Assembly: GCA_021787435.1 (NCBI GenBank)
Contig: JAJYLY010000011.1
Coordinates: 1-64,000, forward strand
Source of the DNA: Pseudomonadota bacterium
GTDB taxonomy: Bacteria > Pseudomonadota > Gammaproteobacteria > Burkholderiales > Gallionellaceae
Length of the DNA: 64,000 nucleotides
Direction: 5' to 3'
Shown here: one piece after another, positions 1-7,535 of the stretch
Layout: every line of letters starts with the position of its first letter
Numbering within the stretch: position 1 is the stretch's first letter
Program-made: the position numbers and the translations under genes
Notes under the pieces: model-generated
What the model was told of the DNA's origin: nothing
Database searches by the model: none
What the model saw: only the letters and a program-made list of their open reading frames with translations

Positions 1-76
1 ATCAGCGTATTCCATCAGGGACAGAAGCATTGCGCTTCACACAAAGTCCGAATGTATGGCTGCAATCTTTACCTTC

Positions 77-244
77 TCAAAATTGCCGATTGAAAGCTTG
101 GCAAAAGTGGGCGTCCATGTATGTGTAGAAGTCATCGGGCAATGGCTCACCATAGAAAAATGAGAACGGAAGGGGTCGCCATTCATTGTTGTTGACGACG
201 ATGCGCTGTTCCAGTGCTGCAATGCGTTGTTCAAGTGTTCCCAT
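77..244 (-). CDS. Small protein of the integrated element, 55 aa
   Basis: Not recognised. It opens with a short repeated helical segment (two copies of LEQRI about seven residues apart), followed by an aromatic-rich tail, which suggests a short coiled coil that could mediate oligomerisation. The ATG lies inside the last codons of the upstream 90-aa gene, overlapping it by 14 bases in another frame, so translational coupling is likely and this decides the start. It is the last gene visible of the leftward element operon. A competing frame over the same bases lacks any coupling signal and looks like a shadow. Confidence 0.55.
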   Translation of the reverse strand: MGTLEQRIAALEQRIVVNNNEWRPLPFSFFYGEPLPDDFYTYMDAHFCQAFNRQF

Positions 245-503
245 GATCTAGCCTTTCCAGTTGAATAATCCGTTCTTCAAGCATTCCGGTTTCGTATGCC
301 TTGCGAATCATGTCCAGCACATAGGCCAGTTTCGTCCCGTCCGATGAATCAATCCTGCCTGCTCTCATGTCACGATAGACGGATGATAATTCCCGCCGGA
401 TAGCGTCTGCATCGCGCAGGTTGATTTTAGGGGGGCGGGTCGATAGCTGATTGCCTTGTTCATCAAAGGTCGCAGGATCGTTGTTTTGCGCCATGTTAGC
501 CAT
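231..503 (-). CDS. Element-encoded small helical protein, 90 aa
   Basis: Function unknown. The protein is charged and mostly helical. Its centre (about residues 27-75) has the look of proteins carried next to replication genes in phage satellites and integrative elements: IRRELSSVYRDMRAGRID, then a DGTKLAYVLDMIRKAYE stretch. The start overlaps the end of the preceding 153-aa gene by 8 bases and its end overlaps the following 55-aa gene by 14 bases, so it is one link in a tightly coupled operon. No catalytic motif or membrane segment is visible. An accessory replication or packaging role is only a guess from context. Confidence 0.65.
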   Translation of the reverse strand: MANMAQNNDPATFDEQGNQLSTRPPKINLRDADAIRRELSSVYRDMRAGRIDSSDGTKLAYVLDMIRKAYETGMLEERIIQLERLDHGNT

Positions 504-957
504 GTTTCACCGCCAATCGCTCGACCAACTCCAGCAGCTTGAATGGATCATATTTTGCTCTGGGTATCAGCAGTTCGCATGTCTGCATACACGACCTGAC
601 TGCCACGAAGAGGACGATGTTCTCGGGGTCGATCTGGTCATCAACGTAGATGCCTCTCGGGGTGTCCGGCGATGCGTTCATCAAGCTGATTGCCTTCTGC
701 CTGCTTTCTTCTCGCTGCCGATCTTTGAGGGTTTCAATTCTTGGGGGTGTTGCGACTCTTGCGACTTCTGCGACTTTTGCCGGTTCGGATTGATTCCCTG
801 AATCTTGGCTTTTTAGATTGTCACCCGTTGCTAATTTCGCTAATTCCGCTAATTTCTCCTGTTTTTCTGGTTGCAGGGTCTTGCGATTAGCAGAATTAGC
901 AGGATTAGCAGCCTGTGGGATTTCTGCTTTCGTAATTTCGGCAGGGTTAAACCACAT
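496..957 (-). CDS. Element protein with AN- and LA-type tandem repeats, 153 aa
   Basis: Unknown protein encoded just after the DUF3987 gene, overlapping it by 11 bases. The ATG chosen (protein begins MWFNPAEITKAEI) has this overlap; an upstream ATG 13 codons earlier is possible but would lengthen the overlap. The N-terminal third is low complexity: a run of AN-P/S-AN units, then LAELAKLA, then KVAEVARVA, each built on a 9-base DNA repeat. The C-terminal half (roughly residues 80-150) is a compact domain with conserved-looking aromatic and cysteine residues. I recall similar repeat-bearing proteins near DUF3987 genes in prophages and satellites, but cannot name a function. Confidence 0.65.
   Translation of the reverse strand: MWFNPAEITKAEIPQAANPANSANRKTLQPEKQEKLAELAKLATGDNLKSQDSGNQSEPAKVAEVARVATPPRIETLKDRQREESRQKAISLMNASPDTPRGIYVDDQIDPENIVLFVAVRSCMQTCELLIPRAKYDPFKLLELVERLAVKHG
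751..777. repeat. Three 9-bp direct repeats inside a coding region
   Basis: TGCGACT occurs at 751, 760 and 769, exactly 9 bases apart. On the coding (minus) strand it gives the K/E/R-VA triplets of the 153-aa element protein. It is the third array of 9-base period within the same gene. Confidence 0.8.
830..909. repeat. Inverted pair of triple 9-bp repeats (iteron-like)
   Basis: GCTAAT occurs at 830, 839 and 848, and its reverse complement ATTAGC at 886, 895 and 904. Both sets have an exact 9-base period and are separated by 32 bases. The two 24-base arms can pair with only four mismatches, all in the 3-base spacers. They encode the LA repeats (left arm) and AN repeats (right arm) of the 153-aa protein. 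The arrangement resembles iterons or a large stem-loop next to a replication-type gene. Confidence 0.85.
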
Positions 958-2512
958 GATGAACGCTCCATGACTTTGTAGCCGACACACCGTCAATCAA
1001 AGTTCCCTTTGGATTTTCGGACAGATAGCCGTTTTCCACCAGCTCGCGGATAGCAGCCATCATTCGGGTTTTGTTCCGTAACTGGTTCGGCCCTGATTGC
1101 AATACATGCTTTGATCTGAATTGCCTCAGGTCTCTGGAATGCAGCCATCCTGATAAAGCCTCAGCATCAAGCACCGCCTGAGGGATTGCAGCGTGTCCAC
1201 GTATTCGCAAGGTTTCCGCCAGATACCACTGAATCAGCTCAAGGCCGCGCTCCAGGTGGCTCTTGTTAATTTCCAGAACAGATAAGCCGCCTTCGATCAC
1301 CGCAAATACTCCAGCCATTCGGCATGCGTTCTCTACCGCCTTGCTGGTTCGATCCCTGAGTTCGGCAAGGTCGCCGCCGTGTTTCATCAAGGTTTCAAAT
1401 TGATTGCTGGCTGCGATTGCAAGCGTTTTAGCATCTTCCGACAAAGGCAGTTCTATGGGGTCTAGCTCCTGAGGAGATTTTCCGGTTCTGGGTTGCGCCT
1501 CCATCAGCCGCTTGAATACTGCAAACAGCCTTTTAAGTTCGCGCCGATCACCAGCCCACTCGTAGCATTTAATATGGCGGGTTCCTATGGCTGTCTCGGG
1601 CCATGCGACCAGACAGCGAGCGAGCATCCCTTGTCCGTTCGCCATCCTGTCCGACAACAACTTAGTCATCACATCCGGCTGTGCCAGTAGATGTAAGGCC
1701 ATCCTTCGACCATACAGAACGCTCGCACCATCGCCAGCCCTGACTCGATCAAATGGCGAACCGTCCCAAAATTTACACCACCGCGCCATTGTCTTTAAGG
1801 CATTGTCAGGACTCAGAGCGTGGCCTCCGATGAGCAACGCGCCTTCATCAGAAAACAAGGCTACTGAAGGCTGTCCGACAGCCAGTTGCTTGTGCATGCC
1901 CTCAACAGTCGGGTCAGACATGAATCGCAATGGTGTTACGGGTGGCTCTGGTCTTTCACCGCAGCGATCGACAGCCGCCTGAACTTCGCGGGTGGTTGCC
2001 GATCCCTTTTTGCCACTAGTGACGGCTTTACGCGCTGCATCGGTTGCCTGACTCCACGATGCAAGCTCAGCTTGGTATTGCTTCAAGTCCTCCGCGTAAA
2101 CTTCCATATCTGCGCGTTCCTGAGCTCTTGCAGCACCGAGTACAAGGTCATCAACGCCTGACTTCCTCTCCCCTGACTCACCAACGGTCAGCAGGAAAAG
2201 CGACAACGGCTTACGTTCTCCCCACGGCAACTTAACATCGAAGTGCGCTTGAGCAGCCAGCGATGCCGCCGCCAGAACGCTCTGACAGCACAGTGCTAGA
2301 GGCGCTTTGACTGATTCGTTGATAGCTCTGGCAGCGTCTCCAAGAATGTCACCGAGAGCGTCCACAGGGTAAGGTTCGGCTGGTCTCAAAACGGCTCGCA
2401 GCGGCTCCGGCTCGAGTGGAGCATAGTTATCCTTGCCGCCAGCAGTTGAACGCCTAGAATCGAGTTCTACAGCTTCCCTGTCCAGCATGGCCCTGAAGTC
2501 ATCGGCGCTCAT
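947..2512 (-). CDS. DUF3987 (YfjI-like) P-loop protein
   Basis: A 521-residue protein of the DUF3987 family, found in prophages, satellites and integrative elements and usually taken to be replication-related. A Walker A motif, GESGERKS, sits at residues 111-118 after a helical N-terminal domain. A probable sensor/Walker B region with SVALFSDEGALL follows near residue 220. The C-terminal part (about 450-510) resembles a winged-helix region. The start overlaps the 98-aa gene by ATGA. Family membership is fairly clear; the biochemical role (helicase-primase-like) is inference. Confidence 0.85.
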   Translation of the reverse strand: MSADDFRAMLDREAVELDSRRSTAGGKDNYAPLEPEPLRAVLRPAEPYPVDALGDILGDAARAINESVKAPLALCCQSVLAAASLAAQAHFDVKLPWGERKPLSLFLLTVGESGERKSGVDDLVLGAARAQERADMEVYAEDLKQYQAELASWSQATDAARKAVTSGKKGSATTREVQAAVDRCGERPEPPVTPLRFMSDPTVEGMHKQLAVGQPSVALFSDEGALLIGGHALSPDNALKTMARWCKFWDGSPFDRVRAGDGASVLYGRRMALHLLAQPDVMTKLLSDRMANGQGMLARCLVAWPETAIGTRHIKCYEWAGDRRELKRLFAVFKRLMEAQPRTGKSPQELDPIELPLSEDAKTLAIAASNQFETLMKHGGDLAELRDRTSKAVENACRMAGVFAVIEGGLSVLEINKSHLERGLELIQWYLAETLRIRGHAAIPQAVLDAEALSGWLHSRDLRQFRSKHVLQSGPNQLRNKTRMMAAIRELVENGYLSENPKGTLIDGVSATKSWSVHHVV

Positions 2513-2805
2513 GATGAAACTCCGGTCTTAATGCTATGTTCAGCCAATAAGTGACGGGTTATTAAGCGTGAAATGTCATTCAACATCAGTTTTGGAAAGT
2601 AGGCGGGAATTTCGCGTAGTTCAAAGCCTGAATCAGCCGCAAGACCGTTTATCACTTCGATCATTTCTTCGATACGGGAGAGGCCAAGCTTCAAGCGGCC
2701 TAGGTCAAGGATTTGATCGTCGCTCAACAAGCCGCTATAATCATTTTGTGGTGTTGAGGCCGTGCCGTGCGAGGGTGCGGCCTTGTTGTTTGTGGTGTCT
2801 AACAT
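2509..2805 (-). CDS. Element protein between AlpA and DUF3987, 98 aa
   Basis: Unrecognised 98-residue protein. The first ~30 residues are polar and probably disordered. The rest looks helical (SDDQILDLGRLKLGLSRIEEM and a second helix near the end). The ATG was chosen because it follows the AlpA-like gene's stop by a single base, whereas a longer reading frame would run through that gene. It ends in an ATGA overlap with the DUF3987 gene, so it belongs to the same transcript. Small proteins in this position in satellites are often regulatory or replication accessories, but nothing here shows which. Confidence 0.65.
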   Translation of the reverse strand: MLDTTNNKAAPSHGTASTPQNDYSGLLSDDQILDLGRLKLGLSRIEEMIEVINGLAADSGFELREIPAYFPKLMLNDISRLITRHLLAEHSIKTGVSS

Positions 2806-2806
2806 G

Positions 2807-2998
2807 TCACACCTCGCTGGTTGAGGTGCGGGTCTGCTCTTCAAGCCACGCTTCCACGTCCTCGATGCGGTATCTAACCAGCCGTCCACATTTGATGAAT
2901 CGCGGCCCAACGCCTTGAAGCCGCCAGCCCTCAATCGTATTTGGTTGCGTGCGAATTTTTGCCGCCAGTTCGCGGGTGTCTATCATCGGTGCATCCAT
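2807..2998 (-). CDS. AlpA/MerR-type helix-turn-helix regulator or excisionase
   Basis: A 63-residue winged helix-turn-helix protein of the HTH_17/AlpA kind. The recognition segment reads LAAKIRTQPNTIEGWRLQG and the wing reads FIKCGRLVRYRIEDVEAWLEE, the typical pattern of excisionases and AlpA activators. Such proteins bind the attachment site to direct excision or switch on integrase genes. It heads the leftward DUF3987 operon and lies 118 bases beyond the integrase-side gene, so control of the switch between integrated and excised state is likely. Confidence 0.85.
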   Translation of the reverse strand: MDAPMIDTRELAAKIRTQPNTIEGWRLQGVGPRFIKCGRLVRYRIEDVEAWLEEQTRTSTSEV

Positions 2999-3116
2999 TT
3001 TTAATCCCCTTTGAAGTTTGCCAACAACGCCGGTTGACGCTGCTGCATGGCTGAACTTTATGGGTTTGGATGCCGTGCTTGTATCTGATTAATTGGGTGG
3101 TTTTGATAAGATACGC

Positions 3117-3575
3117 TTAGTTGCTGCCGTCTGGTTTGTAGTGCGCCAGCCAGTGCGCGTACTCCAATCGCCCTGCAATGGTTTTGCAAAGCTGCTTGCC
3201 TTTTCTTTCGTGGGCCTCTACGGTTTTCGCGGACAAATTCAATTTCTCCCCGATAGCCGCATACAAGCCGCCGATCTCCGTATGCCTTTTGTTTCGCAGG
3301 TCTTTGAATGACGGATCATTAAAGGCAAGATGGAACGCGAGCCAAACAATATCCGGCTTGGGTTTGTTGCCTCTGGCTTGAGGCCACGGGTTATCCCCTT
3401 GCAAAAACCTATCAATGCCAGCAGCCACAAATTCCACGGTCTCGTCGCTTAGTTGATCTTTCGGATTAAGCTGTCTGCGTAGTCGCGCCCATGCCAGAAA
3501 ATCATGCAAGTAAACATGCGGCTCTTCTTTAGCCGCGACCTCGCGGGATGTCTTTAAAAACTCTTCAACGCTCAT
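3117..3575 (-). CDS. Hypothetical protein coupled to the integrase, 152 aa
   Basis: Unrecognised 152-residue basic, helical protein. Its ATGA start overlaps the integrase stop, so it is translated from the integrase message. The C-terminal stretch KLNLSAKTVEAHERKGKQL looks like a helix-turn-helix (compare NLSAKTVEAH with the recognition helix of LuxR-like domains), which would make it a DNA-binding partner of the integrase or a regulator. No membrane segment or enzyme motif is seen. The DNA-binding proposal rests on that short resemblance only. Confidence 0.65.
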   Translation of the reverse strand: MSVEEFLKTSREVAAKEEPHVYLHDFLAWARLRRQLNPKDQLSDETVEFVAAGIDRFLQGDNPWPQARGNKPKPDIVWLAFHLAFNDPSFKDLRNKRHTEIGGLYAAIGEKLNLSAKTVEAHERKGKQLCKTIAGRLEYAHWLAHYKPDGSN

Positions 3576-4876
3576 TTTGCCAAGCCCCTGCTAAGCTGGA
3601 TCACATTCGCACCTTCTGCGATTTTCCCCTGTTCTGCGATCCATGCCGCTATGGTTTCAGCTTCGCCGGACAGATAACGCAAATCGCTGGTCTCCGTGTA
3701 ATTGTTGATGGTCACATCCTGAATGACGTGGTTTGTCAGTAGCTTCAATTTCCACATCTCCAGATTGTTCTTGATGCCGATTGCAATAAAGGTTCTTCGC
3801 AGGTCATGGGGTGTCAGGTGCAGACCGGCGATCTCCGATACTTGCTTCATGGTCGGATGGGCGTTATTCAGAAAGCCGTTCGATCCAGCGAGGCGAGAGG
3901 GGAACACATAGGGATTACCTTCGGTGCGCGGCCTGTCCGTCAGCATGGCGCGCAGGGGGGTGGATATTGGCAGGGTGACTGGGTTGTGATTCTTTGGGTC
4001 AGGGATATGCCATGTACCAGCATCAAGGTTGACGCGATCCCATGTCAACTGTGCAGCTTCACTCCATCGGCAACCCGTCAGCATCAGGAACAGCACAATA
4101 TCCGCTCCCGTCTTGCCGCTTGGCAGAACCGCATCATCGCGGCGCTTGTGTTGCAGCAGATTCCAGACAGCGCCGATCTTTTCCAGTGGTATGCGCCCGT
4201 TCCTTTCGTTGTTCGGGTTCCACATCTTCTTACCAGACAGCACGGCAACAGGGTTTTCCAGCAGGATGGGTTTGTCATCAGGGCGGTATGCTTCACGCGC
4301 ATAGTTGAGCAATGAACGAAGAATACGAAAGGCTTGATTCGCCTGTGTAGGGCCTATGGCGGTCATTGCGCTAAATCTGGCTGAACACATGTCGCGGGTT
4401 ATGCTGACGAGTGGCTTATCGGCCCAGTCTGCAAACGATGCTTTGAGGTGTCGCGCAATATCCTTTTTGGTTCGTGGTGTCAGTTCTCCGCCTTTTTTGG
4501 TTCTGCGCTCTTTGAGATATATGTCGCATACGTCCTGCAAGGTCACAGCCAGCATGTCCTTGCGCTGGTTCTCAATGACAGGATCAATGTCCTTGCTGAA
4601 ACCTGCTATTAGCCCCATAGCCTTCTTTCTAGCCTTGTCTGCGGTCAGTGTTTCGTGCTTCCTTTTGTTGTTGCCTATTGGGTCTCCGTGCTGCCCGATG
4701 GTAACTCGCCGAATTTTGCCTTTCGGTCGTCCTTGAGCAACATAGCTGCGTATGCCGTTTGCCGTGACTCTTACACCAAAGCCAGCAAGCTCACTATCCC
4801 AATGCAGAATCTCTCCTTTTGCCGGAACAGGCAAGGCTTCAACCGTTGTTTTGGAAATGATGAATTTTTTACTCAT
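3572..4876 (-). CDS. Tyrosine-type site-specific integrase (DUF4102 arm-binding type)
   Basis: A 434-residue recombinase that inserts and removes the element at tRNA-Lys. The N-terminal ~95 residues form the DUF4102 arm-binding domain (ELAGFGVRVTANGIRSYVAQ), residues ~110-200 the core-binding helices, and the rest the catalytic domain. Catalytic residues are visible: Arg270 in LTGCRWSE, His357 and Arg360 in HDLRRTF, His383 and the nucleophile Tyr393. The start chosen gives the standard N-terminus of the family; a longer frame would run through the direct repeats that look like its binding sites. The gene faces away from the attachment site about 200 bases to the right. It appears intact. Confidence 0.93.
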   Translation of the reverse strand: MSKKFIISKTTVEALPVPAKGEILHWDSELAGFGVRVTANGIRSYVAQGRPKGKIRRVTIGQHGDPIGNNKRKHETLTADKARKKAMGLIAGFSKDIDPVIENQRKDMLAVTLQDVCDIYLKERRTKKGGELTPRTKKDIARHLKASFADWADKPLVSITRDMCSARFSAMTAIGPTQANQAFRILRSLLNYAREAYRPDDKPILLENPVAVLSGKKMWNPNNERNGRIPLEKIGAVWNLLQHKRRDDAVLPSGKTGADIVLFLMLTGCRWSEAAQLTWDRVNLDAGTWHIPDPKNHNPVTLPISTPLRAMLTDRPRTEGNPYVFPSRLAGSNGFLNNAHPTMKQVSEIAGLHLTPHDLRRTFIAIGIKNNLEMWKLKLLTNHVIQDVTINNYTETSDLRYLSGEAETIAAWIAEQGKIAEGANVIQLSRGLAK

Positions 4877-4891
4877 GGCGATACACTCCCG

Positions 4892-5056
4892 AATAAGCAC
4901 AAAATAAGCACAGACTAAGCGCCGACTGGATGCCGAATAAGCACCAAATAAGCATCTCATATAAAACTAGATACAGGACAAGCGGATTTAATGATACTCC
5001 AATGCCTTATAAAGTAAAGGATTGTCCTGCTTATTCGTGAGTGATAAAACTAGATA
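4892..5056. repeat. Probable integrase arm-type binding repeats
   Basis: AATAAGCAC/T is repeated at 4892, 4903, 4936 and 4947, with spacings of 11, 33 and 11 bases, so all copies sit on one face of the helix. A shortened inverted copy (GCTTATT) lies at 5029. A 13-base direct repeat, ATAAAACTAGATA, occurs at 4961 and 5044, and CAGGACAA at 4974 is inverted at 5022. Between an integrase start and its attachment core this is the expected place for arm-type, excisionase or host-factor sites. Confidence 0.7.
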
Positions 5057-5073
5057 AATAGGGTGGTTAAATA

Positions 5074-5119
5074 ACTCTTAATCCGTTTGTCGCAGGTTCG
5101 ATCCCCGCACGACCCACCA
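5074..5119 (+). other. Attachment site: displaced 3' part of tRNA-Lys(CTT)
   Basis: The 46 bases match the 3' half of a bacterial tRNA-Lys: anticodon loop with CTT, variable loop, T arm, acceptor strand and CCA. The bases before it do not form the D arm or the 5' acceptor strand, so this is not a full tRNA. Elements that insert into a tRNA 3' end carry a copy that restores the gene and leave the original 3' end at the far side. This is therefore the right boundary, and the intact tRNA-Lys should lie left of the window. Confidence 0.85.
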
Positions 5120-5126
5120 TATAGAA

Positions 5127-5155
5127 TAAGGCTTGCAGAGGTGCAGGCCTTTTTT
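5127..5155 (+). terminator. Rho-independent terminator of the interrupted tRNA-Lys
   Basis: A stem of AAGGCTTGCA with GTGCAGGCCTT and a short loop, followed by a T run. It sits just after the displaced tRNA 3' end and was presumably the original terminator of the tRNA-Lys transcript. Confidence 0.75.
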
Positions 5156-5577
5156 ATTGGTAGGTGAAAATAAGTAAAAAGTAAGCAGTAGGAGTGAAAC
5201 AGGCATAAAAACCGCCTTACTGTCTTAGGCTTGTAAGCCAATAGACGCGGTGTTCGTGATTCACGACTATGGAATTATGCTGCCAGATTGAAATAAAGAG
5301 ACCCGTTGTATGGACGTGGAACGGGAAAATTATAAATGCCAGGTTGGGAGTTATAGGCAAACTTTTCTCGAATCTGACATGTTGAATTTACTTTGTATTT
5401 TTGGAAGGTTCGCCGGAAGCGATCCCGTTTCCAGATCCAATGTCAGAGTTACTTTGCGTGTAATCTTTCAGAACGCCGTGATCATCTAATGTAAGGGTAA
5501 GCGTACTACTGTGTGAACCTATACGCCGAGCAGCATCGTCATATCGCGATACCGATGACGATAAAATTCTTGATGGA
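5156..5577. other. Intergenic stretch with no clear gene
   Basis: AT-rich sequence between the element boundary and the relic ORFs. I see no convincing reading frame, RNA or repeat. It is probably decayed accessory DNA. Confidence 0.4.
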
Positions 5578-5694
5578 ATGATAGATCAAATAAACAAAGC
5601 TATCGCTCATGCAAGTGCTGCAATTGATGATGCCTTGGCGTATGTTGAAGAATCTAATAAGCGAATTGCCAAGATGGAGCGGAAAGCGGACTAA
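5578..5694 (+). pseudogene. Short helical ORF, probably a relic, 38 aa
   Basis: The frame codes for a short amphipathic helix (MIDQINKAIAHASAAIDDAL and on to KMERKAD). It is open for at least 20 codons before the first ATG (SYRDTDDDKILDG precedes it), so the original start may be lost. It is followed 18 bases later by a second relic of similar character. No function is recognised. Its neighbour carries a stop codon inside the frame, which argues that both are decaying remains of a small gene pair. Confidence 0.4.
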
Positions 5695-5712
5695 TGGGGG
5701 GGTGCAGAGAAA

Positions 5713-5907
5713 ATGTGGGATACTCTACTAGCCAAAGTAATCAAGATGAATCACAAGGTTGAACGGATGGCATCAGTAATTGTTGCATAGCAACAAAAGA
5801 TTGAAGATTTGATAGAGCGCGTGATTCGTTTGGAAACGGCATTGGGAATAAGCATGGTGTTTGTGCACGGCAGGAAGCATATTCAAAAAATTGAGCATAA
5901 GGATTAA
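5713..5907 (+). pseudogene. Small coiled-coil gene interrupted by a TAG codon
   Basis: The frame starts MWDTLLAKVIKMNHKVERMA, meets TAG at 5788 and continues in the same frame as QQKIEDLIERVIRLETALGI and on to a TAA 64 codons from the start. The two halves form one continuous heptad-like helix, so a single intact gene is the likely ancestor and the TAG is a later mutation. The segment resembles small coiled-coil proteins seen in mobile regions, but I cannot name the family. Confidence 0.55.
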
Positions 5908-6020
5908 GGGAAGCGCATCATTGACAATGATACGTTGTAGCCGCATTGGGCCCGCGCAGTGTTTGCGAAGTGCCCCAAGGCGTCCAAGGCGGTCGGGTTC
6001 TGGAAGTGCCGTGTTGGCGA

Positions 6021-7535
6021 CTATTCCATGCTGACCTGCGGGGGAGGTGCCGTGTTGGCAGGTGTTCTCACCAGCAACAGCAGGGGTAGCATGAGGATGA
6101 AGTTGAGCGTGGCAAACCAGAAGCTCGCGATGAAACCGATATTCTGCGCCTCGTGAAGCAGAGCGCCTGCAGCAATGGCAACGCCCTGATGGGTTTGCGT
6201 GCCGAAATGCAGCGGGGAAAGATAGGCGTGCAATGCGCTGCTGTAGATATTCACATCGCCACGCAACAGGCTCCAAGCTTCTTCGGTGTGGCGCGAAAAA
6301 TAAGTTGTGAGTATGGAAATGCCCAGCGCAGAGCCTAATGCGCGAATCAGGCTGTAAATGCCGGCAGCTTCGGCCGCAATGGCCTTGGGCAGCGTCGTGA
6401 AGGCAAGCGTTGAAATCGGCACGAAGATCAGCCCCATGCCCAAGCCTTGCAGCATCATCGGAAGGATCAGATCGTGCGCTGTAATCTCACTCGTGAAGAG
6501 CGTCATCAGATAGTTTCCCGCGATGCTCGAAATGATGCCGGCAAAGATGAAGATGCGCGGCTTTATCCTTCCGGAAAATTTGCCCACGATGATCATCACC
6601 AGAAAGGAGGCCAAACCGCGTGGTGCCATGTAAAGCCCTGCCTCGAAGGTCGGGTAGCCCAGAAAGTCCTGCAGAAAAATCGAATTTAACAGCATGCCGC
6701 CGAAAAAGCCGATGCCTATCGTGGTCATGATGAGGCTTGCGAACAAAAAATTCCGGTCTTTGAAGATGCGAAGATCGAACAGCGGGTGGTGTTTCCCTGT
6801 CAGGTTGTGGACGAAGAAAAAGATCAGCGCTAGCGCGCCCAAGAGCGCTGCGATGGTCAGCATTTTTGAACTGAACCAGTCGTCCTGATTACCGCGATCG
6901 AGAACCAGTTGCAGCGCGCCGATTGCCAATGCCAGCGAAGAAAAACCCAGCCAGTCCATGCGCCGTTCGCGCACCGCGGTGTTGGGAACGTAACGCATGG
7001 AAAACAGGAAGGACAGGATGCCGACCGGAAGATTGATGTAAAAAGTCCAGCGCCAACTGACGACTTCGGTGAGCCAACCGCCCAGCGTAGGCCCCAGTAT
7101 CGGAGCGACCATCACGCCCATGCTCCAGACCGCCATCGCCTTGCCGCGCTGCTCGCCGGGAAATACTTGCAGCATGATGGATTGCGACAAGGGCACGAGG
7201 GATGCGCCAAATATCCCCTGCAGGAAGCGGAACAGCACCATCTGAAAGAGCGAGCCGGCCATGCCGCACAGCGCGGATGTGATGACGAATCCCGCGATGC
7301 TGATCAGCAGATAGCGGTGCTGCCCCATGCGGTCTGTCAGATAGCCTGTCAAAGGCATGAAGATCGCGGAGGCGATCAGGTATGAGGTCAGCACCCAGCT
7401 GATGTTGTCCGGGGTGGCATCGAGCTGCCCAGCCATGTCGGGCAAGGCGACATTAACGATGGTGGTGTCGAGCACCTGCATGATGGTGGCAGCCATCACC
7501 GCGATGCTGATCAGTATGCGCCTGCCATCCATCAC
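6021..7535 (-). CDS. emrB: DHA2-family multidrug MFS transporter, EmrB-like
   Basis: A 504-residue inner-membrane proton antiporter of the DHA2 (14-helix) group. The first helix carries the family signature (MQVLDTTIVNVALPDM) and the loop between helices 2 and 3 has GYLTDRMGQHRYL. The motif-C region reads LGPTLGGWLTEVVSWRWTFYINLPVG, typical of drug antiporters. With the membrane fusion protein encoded just before it (ATGA overlap) it should form an EmrAB-type pump working with an outer-membrane TolC-like channel encoded elsewhere. A MarR repressor heads the operon. The substrate cannot be told from sequence. Confidence 0.92.
   Translation of the reverse strand: MMDGRRILISIAVMAATIMQVLDTTIVNVALPDMAGQLDATPDNISWVLTSYLIASAIFMPLTGYLTDRMGQHRYLLISIAGFVITSALCGMAGSLFQMVLFRFLQGIFGASLVPLSQSIMLQVFPGEQRGKAMAVWSMGVMVAPILGPTLGGWLTEVVSWRWTFYINLPVGILSFLFSMRYVPNTAVRERRMDWLGFSSLALAIGALQLVLDRGNQDDWFSSKMLTIAALLGALALIFFFVHNLTGKHHPLFDLRIFKDRNFLFASLIMTTIGIGFFGGMLLNSIFLQDFLGYPTFEAGLYMAPRGLASFLVMIIVGKFSGRIKPRIFIFAGIISSIAGNYLMTLFTSEITAHDLILPMMLQGLGMGLIFVPISTLAFTTLPKAIAAEAAGIYSLIRALGSALGISILTTYFSRHTEEAWSLLRGDVNIYSSALHAYLSPLHFGTQTHQGVAIAAGALLHEAQNIGFIASFWFATLNFILMLPLLLLVRTPANTAPPPQVSME

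Noticed and set aside
830..909. A CRISPR array
   Set aside because: The repeats are 6-9 bases with 3-base spacers, lie inside a coding frame and run in both directions.
5044..5119. A complete tRNA-Lys gene
   Set aside because: The 5' acceptor strand and D arm are absent; only the 3' 46 bases match, as expected of an attachment site.
5773..6276. A 167-codon minus-strand frame over the end of emrB
   Set aside because: It overlaps most of the emrB C-terminal coding in another frame and has no family resemblance or ribosome site.
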